64,000 bases of DNA from contig JAFGHO010000124.1 of assembly GCA_016930085.1 (NCBI GenBank), positions 1-64,000 on the forward strand, read 5' to 3'. Under the pieces are notes generated by a model. It worked only from the letters and a program-made list of their open reading frames with translations. It did not search any database and was not told where the DNA came from. The stretch is from Spirochaetales bacterium. Lineage in GTDB: Bacteria > Spirochaetota > Spirochaetia > SZUA-6 > JAFGRV01. Below are positions 18,540-27,984 of this stretch, piece after piece. Both the position numbers and the translations under genes were made by a program. Every line of letters starts with the position of its first letter. Position 1 is the stretch's first letter.

Positions 18540-20081
18540 ATGAAAATAAAAATAAACTTTTTTATTCTGTTTTTCATGACCGTTTTTTTACTGTCTCCCC
18601 TGTATCCGGCACCCGATGCCGTCAAGGAAGGCGAACACCTCGTTACCTCGAACGCAACGACATTCTTTGACGACCGCTATGGCGATTCGTATATCAATTG
18701 CCAGGCCTTCATTCAGGACGCAATCATCACCTATAACGGATGGCAGTATGTCTCTTACTATAATTCCAACAGGTATGTGACGGTTTCGCGCCGCGAACTG
18801 CCGTCGGGACCGTGGGAGCATTGCGTGCTTTCGGATTACCGGGAGACGGCAGACGATAACCACAATGCGATTTCGATGGGTATTTCCCCTTCGGACGGAA
18901 GAATCCACCTTTCATTCGATCATCATAACAGTACGCTTCATTACAGAAAATCGGTAAGCGGGCTGATAACGAATCCCCGGTCGTTTGAGTGGGCCGCCCG
19001 GCAATTCGGATCTGTTGAGAATAGTCTCGGTTCGGGAACCGTGACGAACTTCACTTATCCCTGTTTTGTCACAGCACCTGATGGCACCCTCCTCTTTTAC
19101 GGTAGAATCGGTTCAAGCGGCGACGGGGACAATTATATCTGGCGTTACAATACCAATGGTTCATGGGCAAGCCTTGGCATGTTCATCGACGGGGTGGACG
19201 AGAACGCGTACCATCACGGTGTGATGTACGACAACAATAACAGGCTTCACATGACGTGGTGCTGGAGGGCGACAAGCGACGGGAACACGAACCACGACCT
19301 CATGTATGCCTACTCGGACGATCACGGCGCGACATGGAAAAACAATGGGGGAAGCGTGGTCGGGACGACGGGAAGCAATCCGGTCAGTCCGTCCAGGGAC
19401 TGCAGGGTCTGGACAATCGGCCAGCGGACCGGTCTGATCAATTCGGAGGGAATGATTATCGACGCGCAGGGCAGGGTGCATGTTCTTTCTCGTGAAGATG
19501 TCAACGGCACGAACCGCCAGATGCATTACTACCGGGATACCGGCGGAACGTGGCACAGGATCGATACGGGGATTCCCACCAAAGTGTGGGACAACCGTTC
19601 AAAGATCGCATACGATGCGGACGGAAACGTGTACGGCATCCTCCCTCATGTTCAGATCGCGGGCGCATCGGTCTCATCGAACTATACGGACTGGAGGATT
19701 ATCGACAACGCGGATGACGGAAGGTTTTTCCATTCGGAACCCCTCATCGACTACTTTGCCCTTCGCGCATCGAATGAACTGAATGTGTTCGTGCAGGCGG
19801 GGACAACGGGGAGCACATCGTCGAATATGTATACCCTCACATACCGGCTTAGCTCATCGGGGTCCGTTCAGACACCCGAGCCCGGTAATACGGGCGATGT
19901 AAACTCAAACGGCACGATCGACATCGTCGACGCACTCCTTGTCGCCCAATATTACGTGGGGCTTGCTCCGGCAAATTTTAATCAAAACCGGGCGGATGCG
20001 AACTGTAACGGTACAATCGATATCGTCGATGCATTGGTGATCGCCCAATACTATGTGGGGCTGATCGACCGGTTTTGCTAA
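18540..20081 (+). CDS. BNR_4-type propeller protein with C-terminal dockerin (possible polysaccharide lyase)
   Basis: A 513-residue secreted protein with a signal peptide (about 1-23). Residues about 30-440 form a BNR-repeat seven-bladed propeller of the BNR_4 type. The segments DDNHNAISMGISPSDG and IHLSFDHHNSTLHYR are characteristic, with later YHHGVMYDNNNRLHMTWCWR. Relatives in CAZy families PL24/PL25 cleave ulvan-type uronate polysaccharides; others are sialidase-like, so the substrate is uncertain. A dockerin duplex (about 448-513) has DVNSNGTIDIVD and DANCNGTIDIVD and ends in Cys, nearly identical to that of the neighbouring GH9 enzyme. It is divergently transcribed from that gene. Confidence 0.85.
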   Translation: MKIKINFFILFFMTVFLLSPLYPAPDAVKEGEHLVTSNATTFFDDRYGDSYINCQAFIQDAIITYNGWQYVSYYNSNRYVTVSRRELPSGPWEHCVLSDYRETADDNHNAISMGISPSDGRIHLSFDHHNSTLHYRKSVSGLITNPRSFEWAARQFGSVENSLGSGTVTNFTYPCFVTAPDGTLLFYGRIGSSGDGDNYIWRYNTNGSWASLGMFIDGVDENAYHHGVMYDNNNRLHMTWCWRATSDGNTNHDLMYAYSDDHGATWKNNGGSVVGTTGSNPVSPSRDCRVWTIGQRTGLINSEGMIIDAQGRVHVLSREDVNGTNRQMHYYRDTGGTWHRIDTGIPTKVWDNRSKIAYDADGNVYGILPHVQIAGASVSSNYTDWRIIDNADDGRFFHSEPLIDYFALRASNELNVFVQAGTTGSTSSNMYTLTYRLSSSGSVQTPEPGNTGDVNSNGTIDIVDALLVAQYYVGLAPANFNQNRADANCNGTIDIVDALVIAQYYVGLIDRFC

Positions 20082-20437
20082 ACCTGAAAAGAATCGGGTT
20101 TCTTCCGGGAGACGGTAAAAACAGTTATATATTTCAGATTTTCCGAAGAAAAAATGGCGACGCGGATTATATAATTCGGTCCGCTTTTAAATGAGGATAA
20201 AGAGAAATCCAATATTTCCGGTTATTCTGATTTTAAAAATTGGGGCAACAAAATAAATATCGAGACTGATACCGGTTGTTGACATCTCCGATATAAACAG
20301 ACAAAGAGGGAAATTCACCGCTAACCAGATAAAAATTATAAAATAATAATACAGAACCCGATTATTACATCCAGCCGTTGAAATACCAGAGTGGAATTAT
20401 TTGCAGTATTTTTATATATTTTTATATGAGGCATATG
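20082..20437. other. Intergenic region, nothing recognised
   Basis: About 355 AT-rich bases between the BNR_4 gene and the phosphatase gene. I see no gene, clear terminator or convincing promoter; only a TGAGG ribosome-binding site just before the phosphatase start. Confidence 0.4.
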
Positions 20438-21742
20438 ATGAGAACATTGGTTTTGTGCATCATTATTTTAGTATGTCTTCTTCTAACCGGCTGTTTCTAC
20501 AGACCTGTCGAGTATTGCGAACTCGATTCCTACAGAAAAATAATCATGACCGGGGAAACGGAAAGGCTTCATGCGGTAACCGACATCAAATCAGAAACGC
20601 TTTTCTGGGAATCGAGTGATGAAACCGTTATAACCGCCGATGCCGAAGGCAACCTTTTTGGAGTCTCCCCCGGTAATGCGGTCGTGACGGTCTCGACGGC
20701 TGCGGGGCATGAAAAAGAGTGTTTCGTGACCGTTGTCGCCGAGATTCCAGAAAATCTCATTCTTTTCATCGGTGACGGAATGGGTTTCGAACAGATAAAG
20801 GCAGCGGGAATGTATAAAAACGGAAGCGAAGGTACGCTTTCATTCGAGTCCCTCGATTTTGCGAACACAATGACGACGTATTCGGCCAGCAGCCGTGTTA
20901 CCGATTCTGCGGCTTCCGCCACTGCCATGGCAACCGGCAGAAAGGTAACCAATGGCGTCATCAGTATGGCCATACCGGGAAAAAGAAATGATCTGGAATC
21001 GATAGTCGAGACACTTTCGGCTTTAGGTAAGAAAACAGGTCTCGTTACGACTTGCTTTATCACGCACGCAACGCCTGCCGGTTTCGGCGCCCATACCGAT
21101 TCGCGGTTTAATGTCCGTGAAATTGCCGCCGATTACCTGTCCGGCTCGCGGCCGAATATACTGTTCGGCGGCGGAGAAAACGGTCTTTCGCCGGTCGAAA
21201 GCGAGGCGGCGGGGTACCATACGGTAACCGATAAGGCGGGATTTATTGGACTTGTTCAGGATTCTTTTGACTATTATTCGGCGCAATTCGGAACATATCA
21301 TCTTCCCTATATGTATGACGATCCGGATACGTATCCTCAGCTGTCGATGATGACGGAGAAGGCACTGGAACTGCTTGAGACAAGTCCGAACGGTTTTTTT
21401 CTCATGATTGAAGGCGGGCGTATCGATCAGGCGGGACACGATAACGATATAGCCAGGAATATCTTTGAAGTGATCGAGTTTGAAGATGCCATTGACTCGG
21501 CACTTGCCTGGATGTCCGGAAGGGATGACACGGTTATCATCGTGACGGCGGACCATGAAACAGGGGGGCTGAAAGTATTGGCGAACAATGGACCGGGAGT
21601 ACTGCCCGATGTTTCATGGTCCACAGATTACCATACATCGAAAGAGGTTCCCGTTTTATGCACGGGGTCTGAGGAAAATATCATTTTTGGTGAGTTTGAC
21701 AATACACATATTCATGATCTGATTGCCGATTTTTATAAATAG
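20438..21742 (+). CDS. Alkaline phosphatase, lipoprotein with N-terminal Big2-like domain
   Basis: A 434-residue protein from the ATG at 20438, chosen because GAGG lies six bases upstream; earlier in-frame ATGs at 20426 and 20435 are less well spaced. The signal ends in LLLTGC, a lipobox. An Ig-like (Big2-type) domain of about 80 residues precedes the catalytic domain. The alkaline phosphatase signature VTDSAASATAMATG carries the phosphorylated Ser157. Metal ligands are seen in LFIGDGMG, THATPAGFGAH, MIEGGRIDQAGH and VTADHETGG. The expected role is release of phosphate from monoesters outside the cytoplasm. I see no pho-box-like regulation. Confidence 0.92.
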   Translation: MRTLVLCIIILVCLLLTGCFYRPVEYCELDSYRKIIMTGETERLHAVTDIKSETLFWESSDETVITADAEGNLFGVSPGNAVVTVSTAAGHEKECFVTVVAEIPENLILFIGDGMGFEQIKAAGMYKNGSEGTLSFESLDFANTMTTYSASSRVTDSAASATAMATGRKVTNGVISMAIPGKRNDLESIVETLSALGKKTGLVTTCFITHATPAGFGAHTDSRFNVREIAADYLSGSRPNILFGGGENGLSPVESEAAGYHTVTDKAGFIGLVQDSFDYYSAQFGTYHLPYMYDDPDTYPQLSMMTEKALELLETSPNGFFLMIEGGRIDQAGHDNDIARNIFEVIEFEDAIDSALAWMSGRDDTVIIVTADHETGGLKVLANNGPGVLPDVSWSTDYHTSKEVPVLCTGSEENIIFGEFDNTHIHDLIADFYK

Positions 21743-22026
21743 CCGGGTACGTATTGGTTTTGAATAATATCAGCGGCACGGCATGCGGAAGATGCTGTTT
21801 TTCCGGATTCATGGAACCCGGCGGCAGGATAAACCCGGACTTCTCCCGAACAAAATCGATAACCTATAAACACGTTGTTTACAGTAACAACTTTTTGTAA
21901 TATCTCCGTATCGAGTATCCCATTCACAATATACAGGAGCAACACGGCTATAGAAAAAAACTGTTCGTGAAAAGACCGGGTCGGTTTTACCGCCTCTCTC
22001 ATATCACTAAGAGAGTAACCATTGCA

Positions 22027-22425
22027 TCAGAAACCCATTTCCTCCATTGCTTCCGTTACTGCCGGATCCGCGGAATAACCCATTATTTTGTTGTAGGATT
22101 TTTCAAGAACGTCTTCCACATTTTCCATTTGAGTAATAAGGTTTTTCAATTCGGCGGGTGGTTCCGGTCCTGCCAGTTCAGGGTATTTGTCGGGAATACT
22201 TTCAAGCAGGGGGCTGATTCTTTTCATTTCTTTTGTGTAGGTTTTCAACGCTGCCGCAACGGCCTTGGCATCGTTCGCTTTTTCAATATCCGTTGCGAAC
22301 TTGTTATGGGCGCCTATGTAATCGTTGATTATTTTCTTAACATCTCCGTACTTGCCGCTGTCTCCCGCGCATCCGGCAAGAAGGATACATACGACGACGA
22401 GAGAAAGAAGTATGATTTTTTTCAT
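22027..22425 (-). CDS. Small helical lipoprotein
   Basis: A 132-residue protein from the ATG at 22425, which has GGAGG at good spacing; the longer frame is rejected. The lipobox VVVCILLAGC gives lipidation at about Cys18. The mature part is charged and helical (KIINDYIGAHNKFATDIEKA, LKTYTKEMKRISPLLESI), probably a short helical bundle. I recognise no named family. The region between its stop and the phosphatase stop (21743-22026) holds no gene. Confidence 0.75.
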   Translation of the reverse strand: MKKIILLSLVVVCILLAGCAGDSGKYGDVKKIINDYIGAHNKFATDIEKANDAKAVAAALKTYTKEMKRISPLLESIPDKYPELAGPEPPAELKNLITQMENVEDVLEKSYNKIMGYSADPAVTEAMEEMGF

Positions 22426-22456
22426 ATAAACCTCCAAATCAGTATGTCTTGTCATT

Positions 22457-22485
22457 AATGTAGGGGAAGTTTAGCCGTTTTGCAA
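22457..22485 (-). promoter_or_regulatory. Sigma-70-type promoter for the small lipoprotein
   Basis: On the minus strand, TTGCAA (22480-22485), a 17-base spacer and TACATT (22457-22462), about 32 bases before the start codon. Confidence 0.55.
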
Positions 22486-22617
22486 GAAAAAGTGTAGTCA
22501 TTTTGAGGATATTTTTAAAAAAAATATCATTTGATACGAAACAAAAATATTTTGGCTTGCATGAGCGGCGTGTCCGCGCAAGAGGTCGAGCGTACTTGGA
22601 GCAATCCGGAATCGCCG

Positions 22618-23439
22618 TCAATCGATCAGGCGTTTCTGCAGCCTCCACACCGCGAGAAAGGAAAACGCGACGCTAAAGAGGATTATATATATCCAGTCAA
22701 GCAGAAGATTCGCAGAATAGGTGTTGAGACAGAAAGACCGCACGATCCTTGTCGCGTGGGTAAGCGGCAGAAATTCCGCTATGATTTGTGCGGCATACGG
22801 AAGGTTTTGAAGGGGGAAAACGATTCCCGAAAAAAAGAACATCGGGGTAAGCAGCCCGGTAAAATAAAAATTGAAGTGGTTGATGGTCTTTATAAACGAG
22901 GTAATGAAAAGCGAAAAAGAGGCGAACATCACACCGACAAAAAATCCGCCGAAAGGGGCGAGGAGGGCGGCAGGAAAAACGGGGAAGGTTCCCCCGCTGA
23001 ACAGTGTTATGACGATGAGAACCGCACTCGAGAAAAAGAGGCTTTTTGTCGCGCAGAAGAGGATTTCCCCCAGGAGGAGATCCTTGCAGTCTATCGATGC
23101 GGCAAGCATCCCGTCGTATACCTTCTCGAATTCCATACGGATAAATGTCCCGAAGGTCGTTTCGAACGCGGCGGTATACATGGCGGGCGGGATGATGATA
23201 CCGGATGCGAGAAACTGGAAATAGGGGAGGCCCTGCATGTTGTCGATATACAGGCCCAGACCCACGCCGATGGCAAGCAGGAAAAAAAGCGGTTCCAGAA
23301 ACGGAGGCAGGCCGTTGCTTAAAAGATGGCGGGTGTAGACACGGAAATGTCTGTACCAGACGCTGAAGCACCGTGCGGGGAATGACGGGACGTTGATATT
23401 AATGTCATGATGGTGCGCCATATAATCGGTCTTATTCAT
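22618..23439 (-). CDS. ABC-2 type transporter permease (NodJ/DrrB-like)
   Basis: A 273-residue integral membrane protein with six probable transmembrane segments of the ABC-2 family (FFLLAIGVGLGLYI, FFVGVMFASFSLFITSF, LLTPMFFFSGIVFPL). The FFFSGIVFP segment and its place after the fourth membrane helix are typical of NodJ/DrrB permeases. Its start overlaps the end of the ATPase gene by 8 bases, so the two are translationally coupled and form one exporter. The substrate (drug, polysaccharide or lipid) cannot be deduced. Confidence 0.9.
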   Translation of the reverse strand: MNKTDYMAHHHDININVPSFPARCFSVWYRHFRVYTRHLLSNGLPPFLEPLFFLLAIGVGLGLYIDNMQGLPYFQFLASGIIIPPAMYTAAFETTFGTFIRMEFEKVYDGMLAASIDCKDLLLGEILFCATKSLFFSSAVLIVITLFSGGTFPVFPAALLAPFGGFFVGVMFASFSLFITSFIKTINHFNFYFTGLLTPMFFFSGIVFPLQNLPYAAQIIAEFLPLTHATRIVRSFCLNTYSANLLLDWIYIILFSVAFSFLAVWRLQKRLID

Positions 23440-24364
23440 TCAATCCCCTCCCGGTAATTTTCAGAAACACGTCTTCAAGATTGGATTGTCTGAGGTAGAA
23501 CGAACCCTGTTTGTATGCGGAGGAAATTTCTTCAAGACGGCCCAGATTCTCCGAATAGAGAAGGATTCTGCTTGCCGTTTTTTCCATGCGGACGGGAATG
23601 GTTTCCGAGGTTTTTTTCCCCCGGTCCGTCTCTTCATGATCGGTATCATAGATTTCCAGCACATATGGTTCGATATTGTTCCTGATAAGGGTCGACGGAC
23701 TCCCTTCGAGTATCTTTTCTCCCAGGTTCATGATGATAAGCCGGTCGCATAATTGAAATGCCTCTTCCATGTAATGGGTGGTGAGCAGGATCGTGACGCC
23801 TTCCTTTTTAAGAATTCGAAGTTTGTCCCAGATGATATGACGGACCTGGGGGTCGAGGCCGGTGGTCGGTTCGTCGAGAATGAGAATTTTCGGGTTGTTG
23901 AGCAGCGCCCTTGCGATGATCAGCCGTCTTTTCATTCCCCCGGACAGCTCGTCGATGGCCGCTTTCCTTTTCACCGACAATTCCATGAAATCGAGAAGCC
24001 CGTCGATCCTTTTCCCCGCCTCTTTCCTGTTCATGCCGTAAAATTTCGAATAAATGAAGAGATTCTGTTCGACGTTCAGTTCGTCGTCGAGGTTGTTTTC
24101 CTGGGGCACGATGCCGGAGATGTATTTGATTTTCAATTCGTCCATTGCCGGATCGAAACCGAATATGCTTATTTTCCCTTCGGGTCCGGGGTCGCGTCCG
24201 GCTTTTCCGTAGAGCATCTTCATCATCGTCGTCTTTCCCGCGCCGTTCGGGCCGAGCAGGCCGAAGCAGGTCGACTTCGGCACCTCGAAACCGATTGATT
24301 TGACGGCAATGAGGGAATGATATGTTTTCGTCACATTTTCAATGCCGATAGCGATGTCACTCAT
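23432..24364 (-). CDS. ABC transporter ATP-binding protein (NodI/DrrA-like)
   Basis: A 310-residue ATPase. Walker A GPNGAGKTT is near residues 38-46, the signature LSGGMKRRL and Walker B LILDEPTTGLDP follow, and LLTTHYMEEA contains the switch His. The DrrA-type C-terminal extension is present. It is the first gene of a two-gene operon with the ABC-2 permease. The complex would sit at the inner membrane and act as an exporter. A neighbouring dockerin system needing secretion is not evidence for its substrate. Confidence 0.93.
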   Translation of the reverse strand: MSDIAIGIENVTKTYHSLIAVKSIGFEVPKSTCFGLLGPNGAGKTTMMKMLYGKAGRDPGPEGKISIFGFDPAMDELKIKYISGIVPQENNLDDELNVEQNLFIYSKFYGMNRKEAGKRIDGLLDFMELSVKRKAAIDELSGGMKRRLIIARALLNNPKILILDEPTTGLDPQVRHIIWDKLRILKKEGVTILLTTHYMEEAFQLCDRLIIMNLGEKILEGSPSTLIRNNIEPYVLEIYDTDHEETDRGKKTSETIPVRMEKTASRILLYSENLGRLEEISSAYKQGSFYLRQSNLEDVFLKITGRGLNE

Positions 24365-24495
24365 ATGGTATTGCGTATCCTTGCCCCGGGGCCGTTTGTC
24401 GCCGGCCGTATGTTCGAATGATGAACGATGTTATCTTGAAAGTGGAACGTGAGTCAAGAAGAAACGGGGATGTACGGAAATGGGGAAAACAATGA

Positions 24496-24863
24496 ATGAG
24501 CCGGTATCAAGCGGTATCATTTAATCCTGATGAAAGCAGGGAACATGTGCATGTGTATTTCCCTGAGGATATATATCGAAAGATAAAGCTCCTTCATGCG
24601 GATTTAAATTGTTATAGCATCGCGCAGCTTTTGAGGGGATTGTTGGAGTTGTTTTTAGTGCTGGTGAAGAGATATGGAAAAAAGTTTTTCAGAAATTGAA
24701 AAAAATATTCAGCCATTGGAATAGAGAGGAGGAAAGCCTGCGTCGAAATCATCGAAGGAATTTACGACAATTATATAGGATAATTCAGCATCTATCGGGT
24801 CGAGATAGATTGATTTCCACATATTCGAGTCATTATTCACCATTTTGGATACTTCGACTCTAA
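24496..24863 (+). pseudogene. Frameshifted small helical protein gene (possible programmed -1 frameshift)
   Basis: The ATG frame at 24496 gives 67 residues (starting MSRYQAVSFNPDESREHVHV, with FPEDIYRKIKLLHADLN) and stops at 24697-24699. The -1 frame continues the protein-like sequence (VFQKLKKIFSHWNREEESLR, then NLRQLYRIIQHLSGRDRLIS and SPFWILRL) to TAA at 24861-24863. The frames join at A AAA AAG (24678-24684), which is in phase as a classic -1 slippery heptamer; slipping there gives a 122-residue product. From memory, unbroken proteins of about this length and pattern occur in spirochaete genomes, but I cannot verify it. It is either a pseudogene with one A lost from the A run, or a gene using programmed frameshifting. 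Confidence 0.55.
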
Positions 24864-25303
24864 AATCACATATACCACCCACTCCACATATCCCATAAAA
24901 CCATCCCGGCTGCACTACAGAGGATAATTATGTCCGTATCGTCGAATACAACCGCATATAAAAACCGTCTGAACTTAACACATTTAAAACGTTTCAAAAA
25001 CATTGATATCATCGATACAGTAGCCGAAAGATGACTGCAGTGAAAAATGGCGAATAATTCGCGGCTTAAGGTCATTTTTTATAACACTGCGGCGATAACG
25101 ATAATCAAGAAAGATATTATCTTGACATTTTTGCTGTGACAGGTAACCACGGGGACATAGAGAAAACCATGACATGATCAACAGGCAATATATTGAATTT
25201 ACCGTAACGATATACAGTGAATTCCTCTATGGTAAAAAAGACATAATTACTATTTACGGGGAGGGCAAGTTGTTTTAAAATGGATAAAAAAAGGAGTAAG
25301 CAT
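24864..25303. other. Intergenic region before the DUF3160 gene
   Basis: About 440 bases. A 34-codon frame at 24930-25034 has GAGG upstream of its ATG but nothing else to support it. TTGACA at 25122-25127 lacks a good -10 partner. No convincing gene or promoter is seen. Confidence 0.4.
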
Positions 25304-27805
25304 ATGAAAAATACGTACTTATTGACTTTTTTAGTCTTTTTGTGCTGTTGTTGTCTTGCGTCCGGACTCTTTGCCCAGGCGGTCGGCGATACGAACAATG
25401 ATGCGGCGATTAATATCATCGATGCGCTGCTCGTGGCCCAGTTCTATGTGGGTCTGGGGCCTCAGGGGTTTTACGAATCCGCAGCCGACGTGAATGACAG
25501 CGGCAGCATCGATATTGTCGACGCCCTGATGATCGCACGGCGCTATGTCGGGATTATCGACAGCTTCCCGGCCGAAAAATGGGTACGGTATCAGGTTGCC
25601 GCTGAGCAGACGGATATCGTTGCCGTGACCGGTTCGGGAGGAACATCGGTAACCGTCACCTTCACCTTCAATCACGGGGGGTACCGGGTCGTCGAGTGGG
25701 GAGAGACTGTTCAAAGCGGAAGCGTCTTCAAGGCCGATTGCGACGTCGAGATGTGGACGGGAATGAGTACTCAGGCCATGACGACAACGGCGAATACCTA
25801 TTCCCTCGGCGCCCTCGATCCGGGAGATTATTCCTTCACGCTGATGTGTTGGGGGGAAGAGGTGGAAACCCTCCGGTTTCGCTGTGACAATGCGACACCG
25901 TATCAACGGCCGGTGAATCTGGAAGCGGTCAATTCTGTCGAACAGCTTGACGGTGCCGCCGAAGATATGTTGTTGACGAATGGTTTTGTCGTCCTCGGTT
26001 CCAGGGGATACGACAGGCTGTCGAGTCTCTATTTCTCGCTTTTCAGACTCAATACCGATGTCCCGGTCTTGATCACCACCGACGCCCTCCTTCATATATT
26101 TCATATGGTGTATGACAACCTTCTGAAGACAATGGAAAAAACCGCCCTGCTTCCGAAGATGGAGCAGCTGATCGGCCTTATGACAACGGAAATCGCATCG
26201 GAATATGGACGGCTCGAGGAAAGCCCCTTTTTATCCGAAGCCGCGCGGCGGCTCTGGGTCTGTTTCGCCGTTGCCGGGGCGCTTATAAAAGGAGAGACAT
26301 CGATCACCGGAAACGGGACGGAAGCGATACGGGAAGATGCGAATCTCTATCTGCAGAAGATATACGATCACACCCTCACCGAATATTATCCGGGAGATGA
26401 TTACACGATGTACGAACCACGCGGCCATTACACGGAAGACCCCGAACTCGAACACTACTTCCGGGCCGTCAAATGGCTCGGCAGGCGTATTTTCAGGGTA
26501 TATGATCCGGTAAATGTAAGCGATTCCGAGTATGAATGCGCGGGTGCGGCGATCATGGGATTTCTCCTCATGAATGTGAAAAACGGCGCCCATCCCCTCT
26601 GGGAAGAACTGTATACACTGACATCGCTTCTGGTCGATGCCGCTGACAGTATTACCCCGGTCATGGTCGACGATGCCATGCGGCACTGCTTCGGGGACGA
26701 GTACGCGACGCAGAAATACATGCTTTTGGAACGGCATGAAAATCTTGCCGCGCTCAGGGACGAGCTTTTGAGCGACCGGTACCCCGAATCGGAAATTATT
26801 CCGGTGCCGCTTCTCAATCCCGGAGACCTGCCGAAGAAATATGTCCAGTTTATGGGCGAACGCTATGTAATCGACGGTGAGGCGATGCAGCGAACCTGTT
26901 TCCCGGATGTCGCGGACAGGCCGCTACCCGGCGGCCTCGACGTCGCCGCCGCGGTCTTGAACTCCCCCGCGGCTTACGAGGAAATGGAAGGTGAAATGAT
27001 CTCGTATCCGGGTTTGAAGGAAGCGATAGATACCCTGATCGAAGAGTTTGCCGTGATACCGGAAGAAAAATGGATGAGGAGCACCTACAACGCCTGGCTG
27101 TATACACTGCGGTCGCTTTCGGCGACCCCCGGGGGCGCCGCGCCGGAATGCATGAAGACATCCCTCTGGCAGCGTGAAAAACTCAATACCCAGATGGCTT
27201 CATGGACGCAACTCAGGCATGACAATATCCTCTACGCGAAACAGACGATGATTCCCTCTCCCTGGAACGAAGGAAGGGGCCTCGTCGAACCGTATCCCGA
27301 TTTCTATCTGCGGTTGAGCCGCATGTGCAGGAGCCTCGTCTCCGTAATGGATGCCTTCGAAATCGACCTCCAGGTACACAGAACGCGCCTTCAGACTCTT
27401 GCGGGCTGGGGGGATAGTTTCTCGGGCTATGCGGAGAAAATTATCGCGGGAACGCCATTGTCTGCGGATGAACAGAACAGAATAAAACGGTGGGGACTCG
27501 ACCTGCTTTCTTTCTTCAGTTCTTCCGACCTTCCCGAGGACGATCCCGCGCTTGTGGCGGATGTCGCCTCGAGTTCCATCACCGGCGGTGTTCTCCATGA
27601 GGGTGTCGGTAACATCAATCCGATTATCGTCATCTATACCGATCCCGAAGATTCGGTAAGCCGAGCCGCTTTGGGTTATGTCCTGAGTCATTATGAGTTC
27701 ATCGAAGAAGACTGGAACAGACTCAATGATGAAGAGTGGGTGCGGCGTCTTGAAGAAGATCCTCCGGCCAGGCCGCCATGGACCGCCGGATTTATCGCAA
27801 AGTAG
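25304..27805 (+). CDS. DUF3160 protein with N-terminal dockerin
   Basis: An 833-residue secreted protein from the ATG at 25304, preceded by AAGGAG. A signal peptide (about 1-25) is followed at once by a dockerin duplex (about 27-88) with DTNNDAAINIID and DVNDSGSIDIVD. A small beta-sandwich comes next (to about 200). The rest is a DUF3160-type domain (TNGFVVLGSRGYDRLSSLY, VPVLITTDALLHIFHMVYD, PSPWNEGRGLVEPYPDFY and a late DPEDSVSRAALGYVLSHYEF). DUF3160 has no established function. This dockerin is N-terminal and lacks the Cys pair of the other four. A strong terminator follows. Confidence 0.85.
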   Translation: MKNTYLLTFLVFLCCCCLASGLFAQAVGDTNNDAAINIIDALLVAQFYVGLGPQGFYESAADVNDSGSIDIVDALMIARRYVGIIDSFPAEKWVRYQVAAEQTDIVAVTGSGGTSVTVTFTFNHGGYRVVEWGETVQSGSVFKADCDVEMWTGMSTQAMTTTANTYSLGALDPGDYSFTLMCWGEEVETLRFRCDNATPYQRPVNLEAVNSVEQLDGAAEDMLLTNGFVVLGSRGYDRLSSLYFSLFRLNTDVPVLITTDALLHIFHMVYDNLLKTMEKTALLPKMEQLIGLMTTEIASEYGRLEESPFLSEAARRLWVCFAVAGALIKGETSITGNGTEAIREDANLYLQKIYDHTLTEYYPGDDYTMYEPRGHYTEDPELEHYFRAVKWLGRRIFRVYDPVNVSDSEYECAGAAIMGFLLMNVKNGAHPLWEELYTLTSLLVDAADSITPVMVDDAMRHCFGDEYATQKYMLLERHENLAALRDELLSDRYPESEIIPVPLLNPGDLPKKYVQFMGERYVIDGEAMQRTCFPDVADRPLPGGLDVAAAVLNSPAAYEEMEGEMISYPGLKEAIDTLIEEFAVIPEEKWMRSTYNAWLYTLRSLSATPGGAAPECMKTSLWQREKLNTQMASWTQLRHDNILYAKQTMIPSPWNEGRGLVEPYPDFYLRLSRMCRSLVSVMDAFEIDLQVHRTRLQTLAGWGDSFSGYAEKIIAGTPLSADEQNRIKRWGLDLLSFFSSSDLPEDDPALVADVASSSITGGVLHEGVGNINPIIVIYTDPEDSVSRAALGYVLSHYEFIEEDWNRLNDEEWVRRLEEDPPARPPWTAGFIAK

Positions 27806-27844
27806 GCGTTAAAGCGCTTCATTTTTACGGCAAAAGGTAAAAAG

Positions 27845-27884
27845 GCCGGAAATTTTTCAAACCGATAAATTTCCGGCTTTTTTT
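27845..27884 (+). terminator. Rho-independent terminator of the DUF3160 gene
   Basis: A perfect 11-bp stem, GCCGGAAATTT with AAATTTCCGGC, an 11-base loop and seven T residues, 40 bases after the stop codon. Confidence 0.92.
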
Positions 27885-27946
27885 AAACCGATTTACTAAA
27901 CCGGTTTAAAAAAAAGCTTGACAGCAGGTAAGACCGGTGGTAAAAT
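27882..27946 (+). promoter_or_regulatory. Promoter with upstream palindromic operator for the mannanase gene
   Basis: TTGACA at 27918-27923, a 17-base spacer and TAAAAT at 27941-27946. Just upstream is the perfect 12-bp palindrome TAAACCGGTTTA (27897-27908). A third half-site, TTTAAACCG (27882-27890), forms a wider inverted pair with CGGTTTAAA (27902-27910). The ACCGGT-centred palindrome resembles LacI-family operators that respond to sugars. No LacI gene is in the window. Position upstream of -35 would also allow activation. Confidence 0.7.
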
Positions 27947-27984
27947 GGAAAAAAACATGCAAAACGAAAAAATGGAGGAAAGGT

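Noticed and set aside
22508-22528. AT-only hairpin GATATTTTT/AAAAATATC downstream of the ABC operon
   Set aside because: No GC stem; too weak to call a terminator.
24930-25034. 34-codon plus-strand frame with GAGG upstream
   Set aside because: No homology and no promoter; noted only within the intergenic entry.
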